A DNA stretch of 64,000 nucleotides from Myxococcales bacterium. Its GTDB lineage: Bacteria > Myxococcota_A > Polyangia > Polyangiales > JADJMO01. Below, in pieces: positions 17,469-28,100 of the stretch. The translations under genes and the position numbers were made by a program. How positions within the stretch are numbered: position 1 is the first letter of the stretch; each line of letters starts with the position of its first letter. The notes under the pieces were generated by a model, which made no database searches, had not been told where the DNA came from, and worked only from the letters and a program-made list of their open reading frames with translations. Where the stretch lies: contig JADJMO010000003.1 in the NCBI GenBank assembly GCA_016709545.1, positions 186,001 through 250,000 on the forward strand. Direction: 5' to 3'.

Positions 17469-17646
17469 CGCTCCCTCCGTACTGCTCGAGGCTCAGCTCC
17501 CAGGTCAGCGCGAGCCGGTCGAGTGGAGCCATCGCCGCCCAGGTCGACAGCGCCTCGGCTTCGAGCGCGCCGAGGCTGCCCGGCCCACGGAAGACCTGCC
17601 CCGTCCAGGCAGCCCTCGCTCGTTTGCGCTCTTCCGCGTCGCCCAT
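17410..17646 (-). CDS. Small protein overlapping the nucleotidyltransferase gene
   Basis: 78-residue protein with no recognised domain: MGDAEERKRARAAW, then LDRLALTWELSLEQYG. The charged helical start and the pattern 'xLDRLALTWxLSxEQY' look like an all-helical small partner protein. It starts at ATG 17646, and its last 59 bp overlap the start of the nucleotidyltransferase gene in another frame. That implies translational coupling and a two-component cassette. A role as antitoxin or adaptor is inference from the arrangement only. Confidence 0.55.
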   Translation of the reverse strand: MGDAEERKRARAAWTGQVFRGPGSLGALEAEALSTWAAMAPLDRLALTWELSLEQYGGSDGTTMEPRLPRSAYRLERR

Positions 17647-17770
17647 GAAGGAAGAATAGCGGCTTTCGTGGTCCGACGTGCGCGTCAGGACGCGTTCGTC
17701 GACGCGCGCCGTCGGGTGAAGCCTGGTTCGAGGTCCTCGCTCACCGACCAGCGTAGCCGAATCGGTGTCC

Positions 17771-18556
17771 TCAGCGGCTCGAGAGACGCACCACGCGCTC
17801 CACGAGGCCGGGCACGAAGCGGTTCGCGCGCCAGGTGATCTTGCTCCGCAGATCGACGAGCTGGATCAAACCTGGCTTCTCGAGGTCGCGCAGCGCAGCG
17901 TCGACCACCTGTTCGGCGGAGAACATCGGCGAGAGCTTGTAGACGGGCGGCAGCTTCGGCAGATCGCGCACCATCGGGGTGTCGCCCGGCGGAGGGCACA
18001 GCACCTTCACGTCGAGCGGGGCAGGGGCGAGCTCGTCGGCGAGCGCCTGCGCGAAGCCGATCACCGCGTGCTTGCTGGCGCAGTACCCGGCCAGCTCGGG
18101 GAAGCCGCGCAGGCCAGCGACCGAGGCGACGAGCATCAGGGTCGAGCGCTCCTTCTTCCCGCGCGCCGCCTGCTGCAACGTGGGGACCCACGCGGTCGCG
18201 ACGTGCACCGTGCCGAGGTAGTTCACCTGCATCATCGCGGCGTAGTCGCGCGCGGACATGTCGACCGCGGGGCCCACGCGGAGGATGCCGGCGCAGTGGA
18301 CGACGTGGGCCACGCCCGGAGCCCGGGTGGTCGCCGCGATCACGGCGTCGGGGTCGGTCACGTCGACCACGTCGGTGCGGACCTGGACGCGGCCGGTGAG
18401 CGAGGCGCGGACCCGCTCGAGCCCGGCGGCGTCGCGATCCCAGAGGACGAGATCGCGGCCCATGCCGGCGAGGCGGCCCGCGAAGGTGCGGCCGAAGCCG
18501 CTGGCCGCGCCGGTGACGAGGAACGCGCCCGGGGCCCGCGTACGGAAGGTCGACAT
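17771..18556 (-). CDS. Short-chain dehydrogenase/reductase (SDR)
   Basis: 261-residue classical SDR oxidoreductase. The Rossmann cofactor motif is [15 protein letters not shown] (TGxxxGxG), then an acidic WDRD after beta-2, suggesting NAD(H) preference. DVTDPDAV, the structural VHCAGI (NAG region), the active-site [21 protein letters not shown] with Ser and YxxxK, and CPPPGDTPM follow. The C-terminal lid ([21 protein letters not shown]) is typical of membrane-lipid or sterol-like SDRs with an extended tail, but the substrate is unknown. It is divergent from hutH; the gap of 86 bp holds both promoters. Confidence 0.92.
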   Translation of the reverse strand: MSTFRTRAPGAFLVTGAASGFGRTFAGRLAGMGRDLVLWDRDAAGLERVRASLTGRVQVRTDVVDVTDPDAVIAATTRAPGVAHVVHCAGILRVGPAVDMSARDYAAMMQVNYLGTVHVATAWVPTLQQAARGKKERSTLMLVASVAGLRGFPELAGYCASKHAVIGFAQALADELAPAPLDVKVLCPPPGDTPMVRDLPKLPPVYKLSPMFSAEQVVDAALRDLEKPGLIQLVDLRSKITWRANRFVPGLVERVVRLSSR

Positions 18557-18642
18557 GGGTGGCCGATTACCGTGCGAGCGTGCGCGCCGCCACCGAGCGC
18601 CGGCTCGAAGCGCAGGCCGACCGTGCTAGCGTCGCGCCCGCG

Positions 18643-20187
<1,545 letters not shown>

Positions 20188-20192
20188 GCGGG

Positions 20193-20813
20193 TCAGAACC
20201 GCACGATCCCGCCGAGGCTCACGGTGGGGAGCGAGTAGGCGGTCATCGACTTGCCGAGGTGCGGCGAGGCGGTGGGCGGATCGATGGCGCTCACGGAGGC
20301 GAGGGCCCACCACGTCTCCACGGCGAGGACGAGCCCGAACTGCCCGGGCCGCTCCTTGGCCGTCTTGGCCCAGCCTTCGCCCGCCTGCTGCCCCCCGAAC
20401 CAGTGGCGCAGATCGAGGCGAGGGCCCACGCTGGCGCCCCAGGCGCGCATGGGCGTGATGCGGTCGGAGCTCGCGAACATCGGCGCGAGACGCATCGCGA
20501 TGCCGAGCTCGGTGTCGTACCCGAGGGGCAGCGTGTACCGCGCCGAGAAGGGCACGCGGTGCAGGGTCGTGAGGCTCGGGAGCAGCGTCAGCGTGTAGGC
20601 GATGCCGAGCTCGAGGTGCTCCCCGAGGGCGCGCGCCCAGCCGACCTCGAGCTCGACGAAGTGGTCCTTGCCGTACTGGAAGTAGCCGTCGTCTCCGTAT
20701 TTCACCGACGAGACCCCGCTCGCGCCGACGCTCGCGTGGAGGCGGTCCTCGAAGAGGGTCGTGGCGGGTTGCGCGGCCACCGCCGCGACGAGCAAGGCGA
20801 TCGCGACGGACAT
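20193..20813 (-). CDS. Predicted outer-membrane beta-barrel protein
   Basis: 206-residue exported protein with a short signal peptide (SVAIALLVAAVAAQPA). The mature part has alternating amphipathic strands (FVELEVGWARALGEHLELGI, ARYTLPLGYDTELGIAMRLA, ASVGPRLDLRHWF) and ends with aromatic VRF, the C-terminal Phe signature of Bam-assembled barrels. Length and pattern suit a small porin-like barrel. No family name recognised. It converges with hutH, with only 5 bp between the stops. Confidence 0.65.
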   Translation of the reverse strand: MSVAIALLVAAVAAQPATTLFEDRLHASVGASGVSSVKYGDDGYFQYGKDHFVELEVGWARALGEHLELGIAYTLTLLPSLTTLHRVPFSARYTLPLGYDTELGIAMRLAPMFASSDRITPMRAWGASVGPRLDLRHWFGGQQAGEGWAKTAKERPGQFGLVLAVETWWALASVSAIDPPTASPHLGKSMTAYSLPTVSLGGIVRF

Positions 20814-20875
20814 GCCGCCAATGTCGTCATCGGGATCCCGTGGTGCCAGCTTTTCTCACCTGACACGAACGTCGG

Positions 20876-20900
20876 CCGGCACGGGTCCCGACCGTGCCGG
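20876..20900. other. Perfect 9-bp hairpin in the divergent intergenic region
   Basis: CCGGCACGG (20876-20884) and CCGTGCCGG (20892-20900) form a perfect inverted repeat with a 7-base loop, between the divergent barrel and VWA genes. There is no T-run, so it is more likely a protein-binding site or leader structure than a terminator. Confidence 0.6.
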
Positions 20901-20974
20901 AGTGTGCCCCGAAAGGCTCGAACGCCGCGATCGTCGCGTCGTTTCGATGGCATGGCACCTGCTGAGGGGACGCC

Positions 20975-22553
20975 ATGCGTCGACTCCTCGCCCTCTTCCC
21001 CGCGGTCTGGCTCGCCACCCTCGTCGGCTGCGGCTCCAGCAGCAGCGACCCCTCGTCGGCGCCTGGAGCCGACGAGGGGAGGTACGCCGACGCGGGCTTC
21101 ACGAGCGACGGCGGGATCTGGTCCGACACGGGCGGCAGCCCCACGGCCGACGCCGGCGGCTCGTTCGGCGGCGTCGGCACCGGCGGCGCGCAGGACTTCG
21201 CCGCGTTCCGCAAGGCGCTCGACGCCGGCAAGATCCTGATCCTCGACGCTCGACGCGGCGGGTTTCTTCGCCGAGCACTTCACCTCGCTGCCGCCGCCCA
21301 CGTGCGGCAAGACGTTCTGTCTCCACGGCCTCGTCTCCGTCGCGCCGGATCTGGTACGCGGTGGCGACTGGACGCTGCTGCAGATGGCGATGAACTCGCC
21401 GATCGACCCGGCGACGGTGAAGAAACCCGCGCTCGACCTCGCCGTGGTCCTCGACCACTCGGGCTCGATGGCCGGCTCCGACAAGCTCACCTACGCGCGC
21501 GACGGCGTGAAGCTCTTGGTCGATGCCCTCGGCCCGGAGGACCGCCTCACCTTCGTGATCTTCGACGACACCGCACAGACGCTGTTCGGGCCCGCGCCGG
21601 TGACCGACAAGGCCGCGGTGAAGGCGCTCGTCGACAAGGTCGGCCCGGCGGGTGGTACCAACCTCTACGACGGGATCGAGGCTGGATACAAGGCGATCCA
21701 GGCGAGCCCCGAGCAGACCCAGCGCCGCGTGATCTTCCTCACCGACGGCGTCGCGACCGCCGGCAACACGGACCCCAAGGCCATCGCGGCGATGTCGGCG
21801 GGGTACAACAAGAAGGGCCTCGGCCTCACCACCATCGGGCTCGGCGGCGACGTGAACGGGCCGCTCCTCCAGGGGCTCGCGGAGAAGGGCGGCGGCAACT
21901 ACTACTTCGTCGAGAAGGCGGCCGCGGTCACCGAGGTGTTCACCGAGGAGCTCGCGTTCTTCGTCGCGCCGATCGCCTACGACCTCACGCTCACCCTCAC
22001 CGAGGTGCCGAACTACGCGGTGAACAAGGTGTACGGCTCGAACCTGTTCGAGCCGGTGGCGGGCGGTGGCGGGGGCACGATCCAGATCCCGAGCGTCTTC
22101 CTCGTCTCGCGCACCTCGACCAAGCCCGGGCCCACTGGTGGTCGGCGTGGCGGCGGGTCGGCGATCCTGGCGGACCTCGCGGCCAAGACCAAGCTCGACG
22201 CGGCCAAGCACGACGTGGCCAAGCTCTCGCTGCGCTACCGCCTGCCTGGCACCACCACCTACGAGACACAGGACGTCACCGTGACGCACGACGGCATCCC
22301 GGGCGTGGCCCCCGAGGGCGGGTACTACGAGACCGACGGCGTGAAGAAGAACACCCTGGTGCTCTCGTTCTTCCTCGCCTTCCAGGAGGCCTCCAAGTCG
22401 GCGACGAGCGGCAAGGTCAAGGAGGCGATCGACCTCCTCACCGCGTTCAAGGCCAAGATCGAGCCGAAGATCGCCACGACGGACGAGGATCTGGTCGACG
22501 ACCTGAAGATCCTCGACCAGTTCGTCGCGGTGCTGAAGAAGACCGCGCCCTGA
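20975..22553 (+). CDS. VWA-domain lipoprotein (frame broken by a 7-bp duplication)
   Basis: About 523 residues after correction. Lipobox TLVGC follows the signal peptide; then come an Asp/Gly-rich spacer and, from about residue 140, a von Willebrand factor A domain with an intact MIDAS: DHSGSM (DxSxS), GGTNLYDG (Thr) and FLTDGVATAG (Asp). The C-terminal part (LSLRYRLPGTTTYETQDVTV) is like TerY/YfbK-type VWA lipoproteins. The frame is broken at 21242-21255, where CTCGACG is repeated; removing one copy restores ILILDAAGFFAEHF. VWA lipoproteins usually make metal-dependent protein contacts at the cell surface. The stop lies 15 bp before pfkA, and a GACCGCG/CGCGGTC inverted repeat (22541-22568) spans the junction. 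Confidence 0.83.
21242..21255 (+). repeat. 7-bp tandem duplication breaking the VWA gene frame
   Basis: CTCGACG occurs twice in direct contact (21242-21248 and 21249-21255). With one copy the frames on both sides join with no other change. It is either a slippage mutation, a reversible switch, or an assembly error. Confidence 0.85.
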
Positions 22554-22568
22554 GATAGCCTCGCGGTC

Positions 22569-23627
22569 ATGCGGATCGCGATCCTCACCTCGGGCGGCGA
22601 CGCCCCCGGCATGAACGCCGCCGTGCGCGCCTTCACCGTCGTCGGCCTGCGCCGTGGGCACGAGGTGCTCGGCGTGCGGGACGGCTACGCGGGGCTCCTC
22701 GCGCGGAACCTCGAGACCCTCACCCGCGAGTCCACCGAGCGGCTCACCCGGCAGGGCGGCACGCTGCTCGGCTCGTCGCGGTGCCTCGAGATGATGCGCG
22801 AAGAGGGGCAGGCACGAGCGCTCGCGTCGCTCGCGGAGCTCGGGATCGAGGGCCTGTGCGTCGTGGGTGGCAACGGCTCGCTCACCGGCGCCCACGTGCT
22901 CGCGCCGAGGACAGCGTGCAAGATCGTGGGCCTGCCCGCGTCCATCGACAACGACGTGGGGCACGCGGGCCTCGCCATCGGCGTCGACACCGCGGTCAAC
23001 ACCATCGTCGAGGCGTGCGACCGCATCTCCGACACCGCCCGCGCCCACCGCCGCGCGTTCGTGGTCGAGGTGATGGGGCGCAACTGCGGCTTCCTCGCCA
23101 TGCGCGCCGGGCTCGCGGCCGAGGCCGACGCGATCCTCTACGGCGAGTCGCACGCGACCGAGGAGGCCACGTTCGCGCACCTGCGCGAGGTGCTGCGCCG
23201 GTGCTTCGTCGAGCGTAGCGACAAGAAGCGGGCCCTGATCGTCAAGAGCGAGGGTTGTCCGATCTCGGCCCACGCGATCCGCGACCACCTGCAGGCCTAC
23301 CTCGACGAGGACGCGCCCGGCGTGGACGTGCGCGAGACCGTGCTCGGCCACATCGTGCGCGGCGGATCGCCGACCGCGCTCGACCGCACCATCGCGCTCC
23401 GGCTCGGGTTCTCGGCGGTGATGGCGCTCGAGGCTGGCATCACCGACACGATGCTCGCGTGGGAGCCCCCGTTCCAGGTGGGCGCCGAGACCATGGACCC
23501 GAGCGTGCGCCGCGTGCCGATCGGCGAGGCGCTCGAGGAGACGAGCAAGCTGCTCGACGGGACGAGCACGTTGATCCGGAGGCGCATCGAGCTCCTGCGG
23601 TTCGTCGACGATTGCTTGCCGGGCTAG
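22569..23627 (+). CDS. pfkA: ATP-type 6-phosphofructokinase
   Basis: 352-residue PfkA-family enzyme phosphorylating fructose-6-phosphate in glycolysis. Visible signatures: ILTSGGDAPGMNAAVRA (nucleotide loop), VVGGNGSLTGAHVL, GLPASIDNDVGHAG with the catalytic Asp of the T/SIDND motif, VVEVMGRNCGFLA (MGR) and LGHIVRGGSPTALDR (GxxQRGG-like). The position that is Asp in the usual GGDGS motif is Asn here, an oddity for a residue that helps bind Mg-ATP. The start at ATG 22569 matches the family exactly. Its stop shares a CTAG with the stop of the convergent kelch gene. Confidence 0.93.
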   Translation: MRIAILTSGGDAPGMNAAVRAFTVVGLRRGHEVLGVRDGYAGLLARNLETLTRESTERLTRQGGTLLGSSRCLEMMREEGQARALASLAELGIEGLCVVGGNGSLTGAHVLAPRTACKIVGLPASIDNDVGHAGLAIGVDTAVNTIVEACDRISDTARAHRRAFVVEVMGRNCGFLAMRAGLAAEADAILYGESHATEEATFAHLREVLRRCFVERSDKKRALIVKSEGCPISAHAIRDHLQAYLDEDAPGVDVRETVLGHIVRGGSPTALDRTIALRLGFSAVMALEAGITDTMLAWEPPFQVGAETMDPSVRRVPIGEALEETSKLLDGTSTLIRRRIELLRFVDDCLPG

Positions 23628-26600
23628 CGGCGACGACGGCGGCGGGCGCCGAGGGCGAGGAGACCGACGAACGCCCACCCGCCGCGCGCGCCGCGGGGGC
23701 CGATCGCGCAGCCGCCCGAGTCCTCGGTGGTGCCCGCCGTGGCCGTCGCGCAGGTCTTGGTGGCGGTGTCGCAGGCGAACCCGGTGACACAGTCCGCGGA
23801 CGAGTTGCACTGCTCGAGGCAGCGGTCGCCCGCGCACTTGAGCGGCGCGCAGTCCTTCTTGCCGCCGGTGGCCGAGAGCACCGTGTGGTCGCCGTCGCAG
23901 GTGGCGCCCTTCACGCAGCTCTTGGTGAGCTCGTCGCAGTGGTTGGGCGAGGCGCAGTCGGCGTCGCTGCGGCAGGTCCTGCGGCACTGGGTGCCCTCGC
24001 ACACGAGCGGGTCGCAGGGGCGGGTGCTCGCGGCGGGACAGACGCCCTTGCCCTCGCACTTGGTCTCGGCGGTCTCGACGCCGGCCGTGCAGGCGGCCGC
24101 CCGGCACACGACGTCGGGGCCGGCGAACAGCGCACAGGTCTTGCGCGTGGCGCCGTCGCAGCTCGAGGCCGAGCACGGATCGGCGCCCGCGGCGGGGCAG
24201 GTGCCGTGCTTCGGGGCGCCCTTCACCGGCGCGCACGTGCCCTTGGTGCCCGCGATGTCGCACGCCTCGCAGACGCCGTCGCACGTGGTCGCGCAGCACA
24301 CGCCGTCGGCGACGATGCCGCTCGTGCACTCGAAGCCGGCCTTCGCGTCGAGGCCGTTCTCCTTCTTGGCCTTGCACGCGCCCTCGGCGCAGTAGCTCGT
24401 GTCCTTGCAGAGCCCGCGACCGAGATCGCCGGCCGGCACGGGGCCGCAGGTGCCGTCGGCGCCACCGCCCTTGAGCGCCTTGGTGCACGCGTCGCAGAGG
24501 GCGTCGCACTTGGTCCCGCAGCACACGTTGTCGACGCAGAAGCCCGAGGTGCACTGGTTGCCGGCGCCGCAGGCGGTGCCGTCGCCGAGCTTGGGCACAC
24601 AGGTCGTGCCGCTGCACCAGTAGCCCGCCGCGCAGTTCGCGTCGCTCGCGCAGCTCGTCGCGCAGACGATGCCCGCGCAGCCGTAGCCCGTGGCGCAGGT
24701 GGTGGTGCCCTTGGCGACGCACGCCCCGGCGCCGTCGCAGAGCGAGGCGTTGGTCTGGGTGGTGGTCGCGCACGAGGAGGCGACGCAGGTGGTGCCCGAG
24801 ATCCACTTGCGGCACGCGCCGGCGCCGTCGCAGGTGCCGTCGAGGCCGCACGTGGCGGTGCTGCTCGTGACGCAGCCGGCGTCGGGGAGGGCCAGCTTGC
24901 TCGGTCCGCACGCGCCGTCGCCACCCGCCGTCTTGAGGGCCGCGGTGCACGACTGGCACGTGCCGGTGCAGGCCGCGTCGCAGCAGACCCCGTCGGCGCA
25001 GAAGCCCGTGGTGCACTCTCCGGCGCCGAGGCAAGCCGTGCCGGTGGCGAGGGTGGAGAAGATCTCGGCCTCGAGCACGGGGGTCAGGCCGAGAGAGCCC
25101 GCGGCCACGAGGATGCGACCGGAAGACAAGGGGACGGCGACGTGCAGGCTCCGCTTGTGGAGGCTGGCGGCGACCCTCGACCAGGTGCCGGTCGACGGCG
25201 CGTAGACCTCGGTGCTGTCCACGAAGATGCTCGCGTTGGTGCCGGTCACGACGAACCGGCCGTCAGGGAGGAACGCGCCCGCCGCATCGTGGACGTCGAC
25301 CGTCGACCCGGTCGACGTGAACGAGCCCGTCGTGGGATCGTAGAGTTCCGCGGTGGTCTCGGTGGTGCTCGCGGACGAGCGCCCGAGGGCGAACAAGACC
25401 TTGCCCGAGGGAAGCATGCCGCCCACGACCTCCGAGCGCTTGGTGCCGAGGGAGCCTGTGGCCGACCACGTACCCGTGCCGGGGTCCCAGACCTCGGCGC
25501 TCGAGAGCGCGGTGAAAGACGGCCCGTTGAACGACCCGCCACCCACGAGGACCTTGCCTCCGGGGAGGAGGACGGCGAGGTGGCGACTGCGAAGGCCTGC
25601 CATGCTCCCGGTGGCGGCGAAGCCCACGCCAGGGGTGTAGATCTCGGCGGTCGAGCGGAAGTCGGCGAGGTCGGCGTCGGCGCCGCTGCCGACCAGCAGC
25701 ACGTTGCCGCTCGGGAGCAACGTCGCGCTGTGGCGGGCGCGTTTCGAAGTCATGGTGCCGGCCGAGGACCAGCCCGTCGCCGGGTCGTAGAACTCGGCCG
25801 TCGAGTGGACGGCGCCCATGCTGGTGTCCACGATGCCACCCGTGACGAGCACCTTGCCGCTGGCGAGCAGCGTCGCCGTGGCATCGCTGCGCGTGGCGGC
25901 CATGACACCCGCCGAAGCGAACGTGCCGGTCGCCGGGTCGAAGACCTCCGCGCTCGAGAGCACCGCGGGGTTCGCGTCACCTCCCACGAGGAGCACGCGC
26001 CCGGACGCGAGCACTACTGCGGGGAGGGCGCGTCGCCCGGTGATCAGGCTCCCCGTCGCGGTCCACGAAGGGTCGACGAGCAGTGGGTGGGCGAGCCCGG
26101 CGGGCCACCGGACCCGCAGCGTGCACGATCGCGCGCCGGGGTCGACGACGGTGCGCCCGAACGGTTCGGCCGCCGACGTGTCGACCGCGCAACCCTCGAC
26201 GAAGAGCGTGGCCGCGTGCTGGACCGACGCCGCGTCGCGCACCCAGGGCGGCGGCACGCGCAGGCGCGGGACGCCGTCGCGCGAGAGGAACTCGAGGACG
26301 TCGGCGGTCAGACGCAAACCGGCGACCTCCGGGCCGAGCTCCACCTTCCACGCGAGGGAGGGCTCGGGCAGCGGGCGGGGCAGCGTGACGAAGTCCTCCA
26401 CGCCGTCCGCGAGCACGTGACGGCGGAGGGCCGCGCCGGGCCCGAGGGCGTCGGCGAACACGACCGCGTCGCCCTCGAACGTGGGAGCGGCCTCGCGCGC
26501 GCCGATCAGCCTCGCCGACAGCGAGAGCTTCGAGCGGGTGTCGAGGAGTCGGACGAGGCCGCGCGCATCGGCGTCGATGCGGATGGCGAGCTTGCTCTCG

Positions 26601-26740
26601 CGGTGCGGAACGAGTGAGGTCCCTTCGCGGGAGAACCGCGTCGGCGCGACGGCTGCTGCAGCATCTGGCTCGCCCTCGCTCGCGACCCCGTTGCCACACC
26701 CGACGAGGAGAGCGACCAGCCAGAGCCCCCGCTTCTGCAT
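23624..26740 (-). CDS. Kelch / Cys-rich repeat protein with MYXO-CTERM sorting signal (single unit)
   Basis: 1038-residue secreted protein with lipoprotein-like signal ALLVGCG. After a beta-rich N-terminal domain ending HPLLVDPSWTATGSL come about seven kelch blades (LASGRVLLVGGD, STAEFYDPATGWSSAGTM, LPSGKVLFALGR). Next, from about residue 590, is a long Cys-rich region of repeated modules such as CTTGFCADGVCCDAACTGTC and CDGVCEACDIAGTKGTC. The end is a MYXO-CTERM signal: SGGCAIG, a hydrophobic helix (GWAFVGLLALGA) and RRRRRR. MYXO-CTERM proteins are thought to be cleaved at the invariant Cys by a myxosortase and anchored or released at the surface. It is the single-unit relative of the giant loci at 42909-54967. 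Ligand unknown; adhesion or matrix roles are plausible. Confidence 0.88.
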   Translation of the reverse strand: MQKRGLWLVALLVGCGNGVASEGEPDAAAAVAPTRFSREGTSLVPHRESKLAIRIDADARGLVRLLDTRSKLSLSARLIGAREAAPTFEGDAVVFADALGPGAALRRHVLADGVEDFVTLPRPLPEPSLAWKVELGPEVAGLRLTADVLEFLSRDGVPRLRVPPPWVRDAASVQHAATLFVEGCAVDTSAAEPFGRTVVDPGARSCTLRVRWPAGLAHPLLVDPSWTATGSLITGRRALPAVVLASGRVLLVGGDANPAVLSSAEVFDPATGTFASAGVMAATRSDATATLLASGKVLVTGGIVDTSMGAVHSTAEFYDPATGWSSAGTMTSKRARHSATLLPSGNVLLVGSGADADLADFRSTAEIYTPGVGFAATGSMAGLRSRHLAVLLPGGKVLVGGGSFNGPSFTALSSAEVWDPGTGTWSATGSLGTKRSEVVGGMLPSGKVLFALGRSSASTTETTAELYDPTTGSFTSTGSTVDVHDAAGAFLPDGRFVVTGTNASIFVDSTEVYAPSTGTWSRVAASLHKRSLHVAVPLSSGRILVAAGSLGLTPVLEAEIFSTLATGTACLGAGECTTGFCADGVCCDAACTGTCQSCTAALKTAGGDGACGPSKLALPDAGCVTSSTATCGLDGTCDGAGACRKWISGTTCVASSCATTTQTNASLCDGAGACVAKGTTTCATGYGCAGIVCATSCASDANCAAGYWCSGTTCVPKLGDGTACGAGNQCTSGFCVDNVCCGTKCDALCDACTKALKGGGADGTCGPVPAGDLGRGLCKDTSYCAEGACKAKKENGLDAKAGFECTSGIVADGVCCATTCDGVCEACDIAGTKGTCAPVKGAPKHGTCPAAGADPCSASSCDGATRKTCALFAGPDVVCRAAACTAGVETAETKCEGKGVCPAASTRPCDPLVCEGTQCRRTCRSDADCASPNHCDELTKSCVKGATCDGDHTVLSATGGKKDCAPLKCAGDRCLEQCNSSADCVTGFACDTATKTCATATAGTTEDSGGCAIGPRGARGGWAFVGLLALGARRRRRR

Positions 26741-26806
26741 CGGAAAAGGGTATCAAGCTCCGCAACGCGTGCAGCGCATTCGTGAACGCGGGCGTAAGCT
26801 TGACGA

Positions 26807-28093
26807 ATGCGCCTGCGCTCGCTTGCGTTGCCCTTCCTCGCTTCGATGGTCGTCCTCGGGCCGAACCTGCGGCGGGCCACCGCGCAGATCGTCCCACCGT
26901 TCCCGACGGGCTCGTTCCCGCCGGTCTCGTGGCCGACGATCCCGCCGGTCGCGACGACGGCGCCCACGCCGACCACGGTGACGTCGGCCAAGACCGGCCC
27001 TTACGTGCGCGGCGCGGACTACGCGCTCACCGCGAAGACCACGGCGCCCAAGACCTCGCTCCTCGCCGCGGCCACGCCGTTCCCGCGCTTCGCGCCCGAC
27101 GGCAAGGCGCTGCTGCTGGCCGGCGCGACCACCCGCCTCGGCTCGCTGACCGCGCCGCTCGGCGTCGTGCTCAAGGGCACGCGTGGGTATCGCTCGGCGT
27201 GGTCGCCCGACAGCAAGAACGTCGTCACCAGCGACGAGGATGGTCAGCTCGTGGTGTGGGCGGTGCCGACCGGCAAGGAGGTGCGACGCATCGACGACGC
27301 CTTCAAGCAGATGGGGTCGGTCGGGTCGGGGAAGTACTGGGCCGCCGAGGTGGGCTTCCCCGATGCGAAGACGGTGCTGTTCCACTCGGGCTGCCGGCTG
27401 AAGAAGCTCGACCTCTCGACGACCGGCGCGGCGCCCGTGGCGCTCGGCCTCGCCGACAAGTGCGGCCGCCCGCAGGTGAGCCAGGACGGCAAGCGCTGGG
27501 TGCTGCTCGAGCAGGGCGCCAAGCAGAACTACGGCATCGGCCTCTGGTACTCGCGGGCGTATTCGATCGACACGACGACCGGCGCGCACACGTCGTTCCT
27601 CGATGAGTCCAAGGTTGGTGCGTTCACCGACGTCCAGCTCTCGCCGACCGGCGATCGGCTGTGCTTCGTGCACACGACGCGGAAGGTGAGCTGCGTGACG
27701 GTGGCCGACGGGAAGGTGGACGACGTGTCGGAGGGCCCGGCCGATCGGTGGCTCGGGTTCGACAACGCCGGGATGCACCTCCTCTACGCCGACGACAACG
27801 CCAAGGACAAGTCGCTCCACCACGTCGACTTCGCGGCGCGGACGGTGCGCCGCGTGGCGAAGGTCTCGGTCGGTGTCACGGACTGGAAGGCGTTCGCCGG
27901 AGATCGCCGGCTGATCGCCTATGGCCATGACGGCGGCACGATCTACGACCTCGACAAGCTGTGGTCGCAGCCGGTCTTCCCGAAGGTGGAGGTGGAGGGC
28001 TTCGCGCCGGTCCCGGGCGACCCGAGCCGCGCCATCCTCGGCAAGGCGTCGGGCCCGTCCCGGGACCTGTACTGGTTGACGGTGTCGGACTAG
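26807..28093 (+). CDS. Secreted WD40-like beta-propeller protein
   Basis: 428-residue exported protein with signal peptide (RSLALPFLASMVVLGPNL). A Pro/Thr-rich segment is followed by propeller blades typical of WD40/TolB-like domains: FPRFAPDGKALLLAG, YRSAWSPDSKNVVTSDEDGQ, VWAVPTGKEVRRIDD, DVQLSPTGDRLCFVHT and WLGFDNAGMHLLYADD. No catalytic residues recognised. It is divergent from the kelch gene (66-bp gap) and converges with tpx. Function unknown; a periplasmic binding or scaffolding role is likely. Confidence 0.75.
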   Translation: MRLRSLALPFLASMVVLGPNLRRATAQIVPPFPTGSFPPVSWPTIPPVATTAPTPTTVTSAKTGPYVRGADYALTAKTTAPKTSLLAAATPFPRFAPDGKALLLAGATTRLGSLTAPLGVVLKGTRGYRSAWSPDSKNVVTSDEDGQLVVWAVPTGKEVRRIDDAFKQMGSVGSGKYWAAEVGFPDAKTVLFHSGCRLKKLDLSTTGAAPVALGLADKCGRPQVSQDGKRWVLLEQGAKQNYGIGLWYSRAYSIDTTTGAHTSFLDESKVGAFTDVQLSPTGDRLCFVHTTRKVSCVTVADGKVDDVSEGPADRWLGFDNAGMHLLYADDNAKDKSLHHVDFAARTVRRVAKVSVGVTDWKAFAGDRRLIAYGHDGGTIYDLDKLWSQPVFPKVEVEGFAPVPGDPSRAILGKASGPSRDLYWLTVSD

Positions 28094-28100
28094 CGGAGGC

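Noticed and set aside
18559..18642. Upstream GTG start for hutH
   Set aside because: Adds 28 residues unlike any histidase and would use part of the shared promoter region with the divergent SDR gene.
23255..26617. 1120-codon plus-strand frame over pfkA and the kelch gene
   Set aside because: Runs through the pfkA coding region in another frame and antisense to the kelch protein; no motifs.
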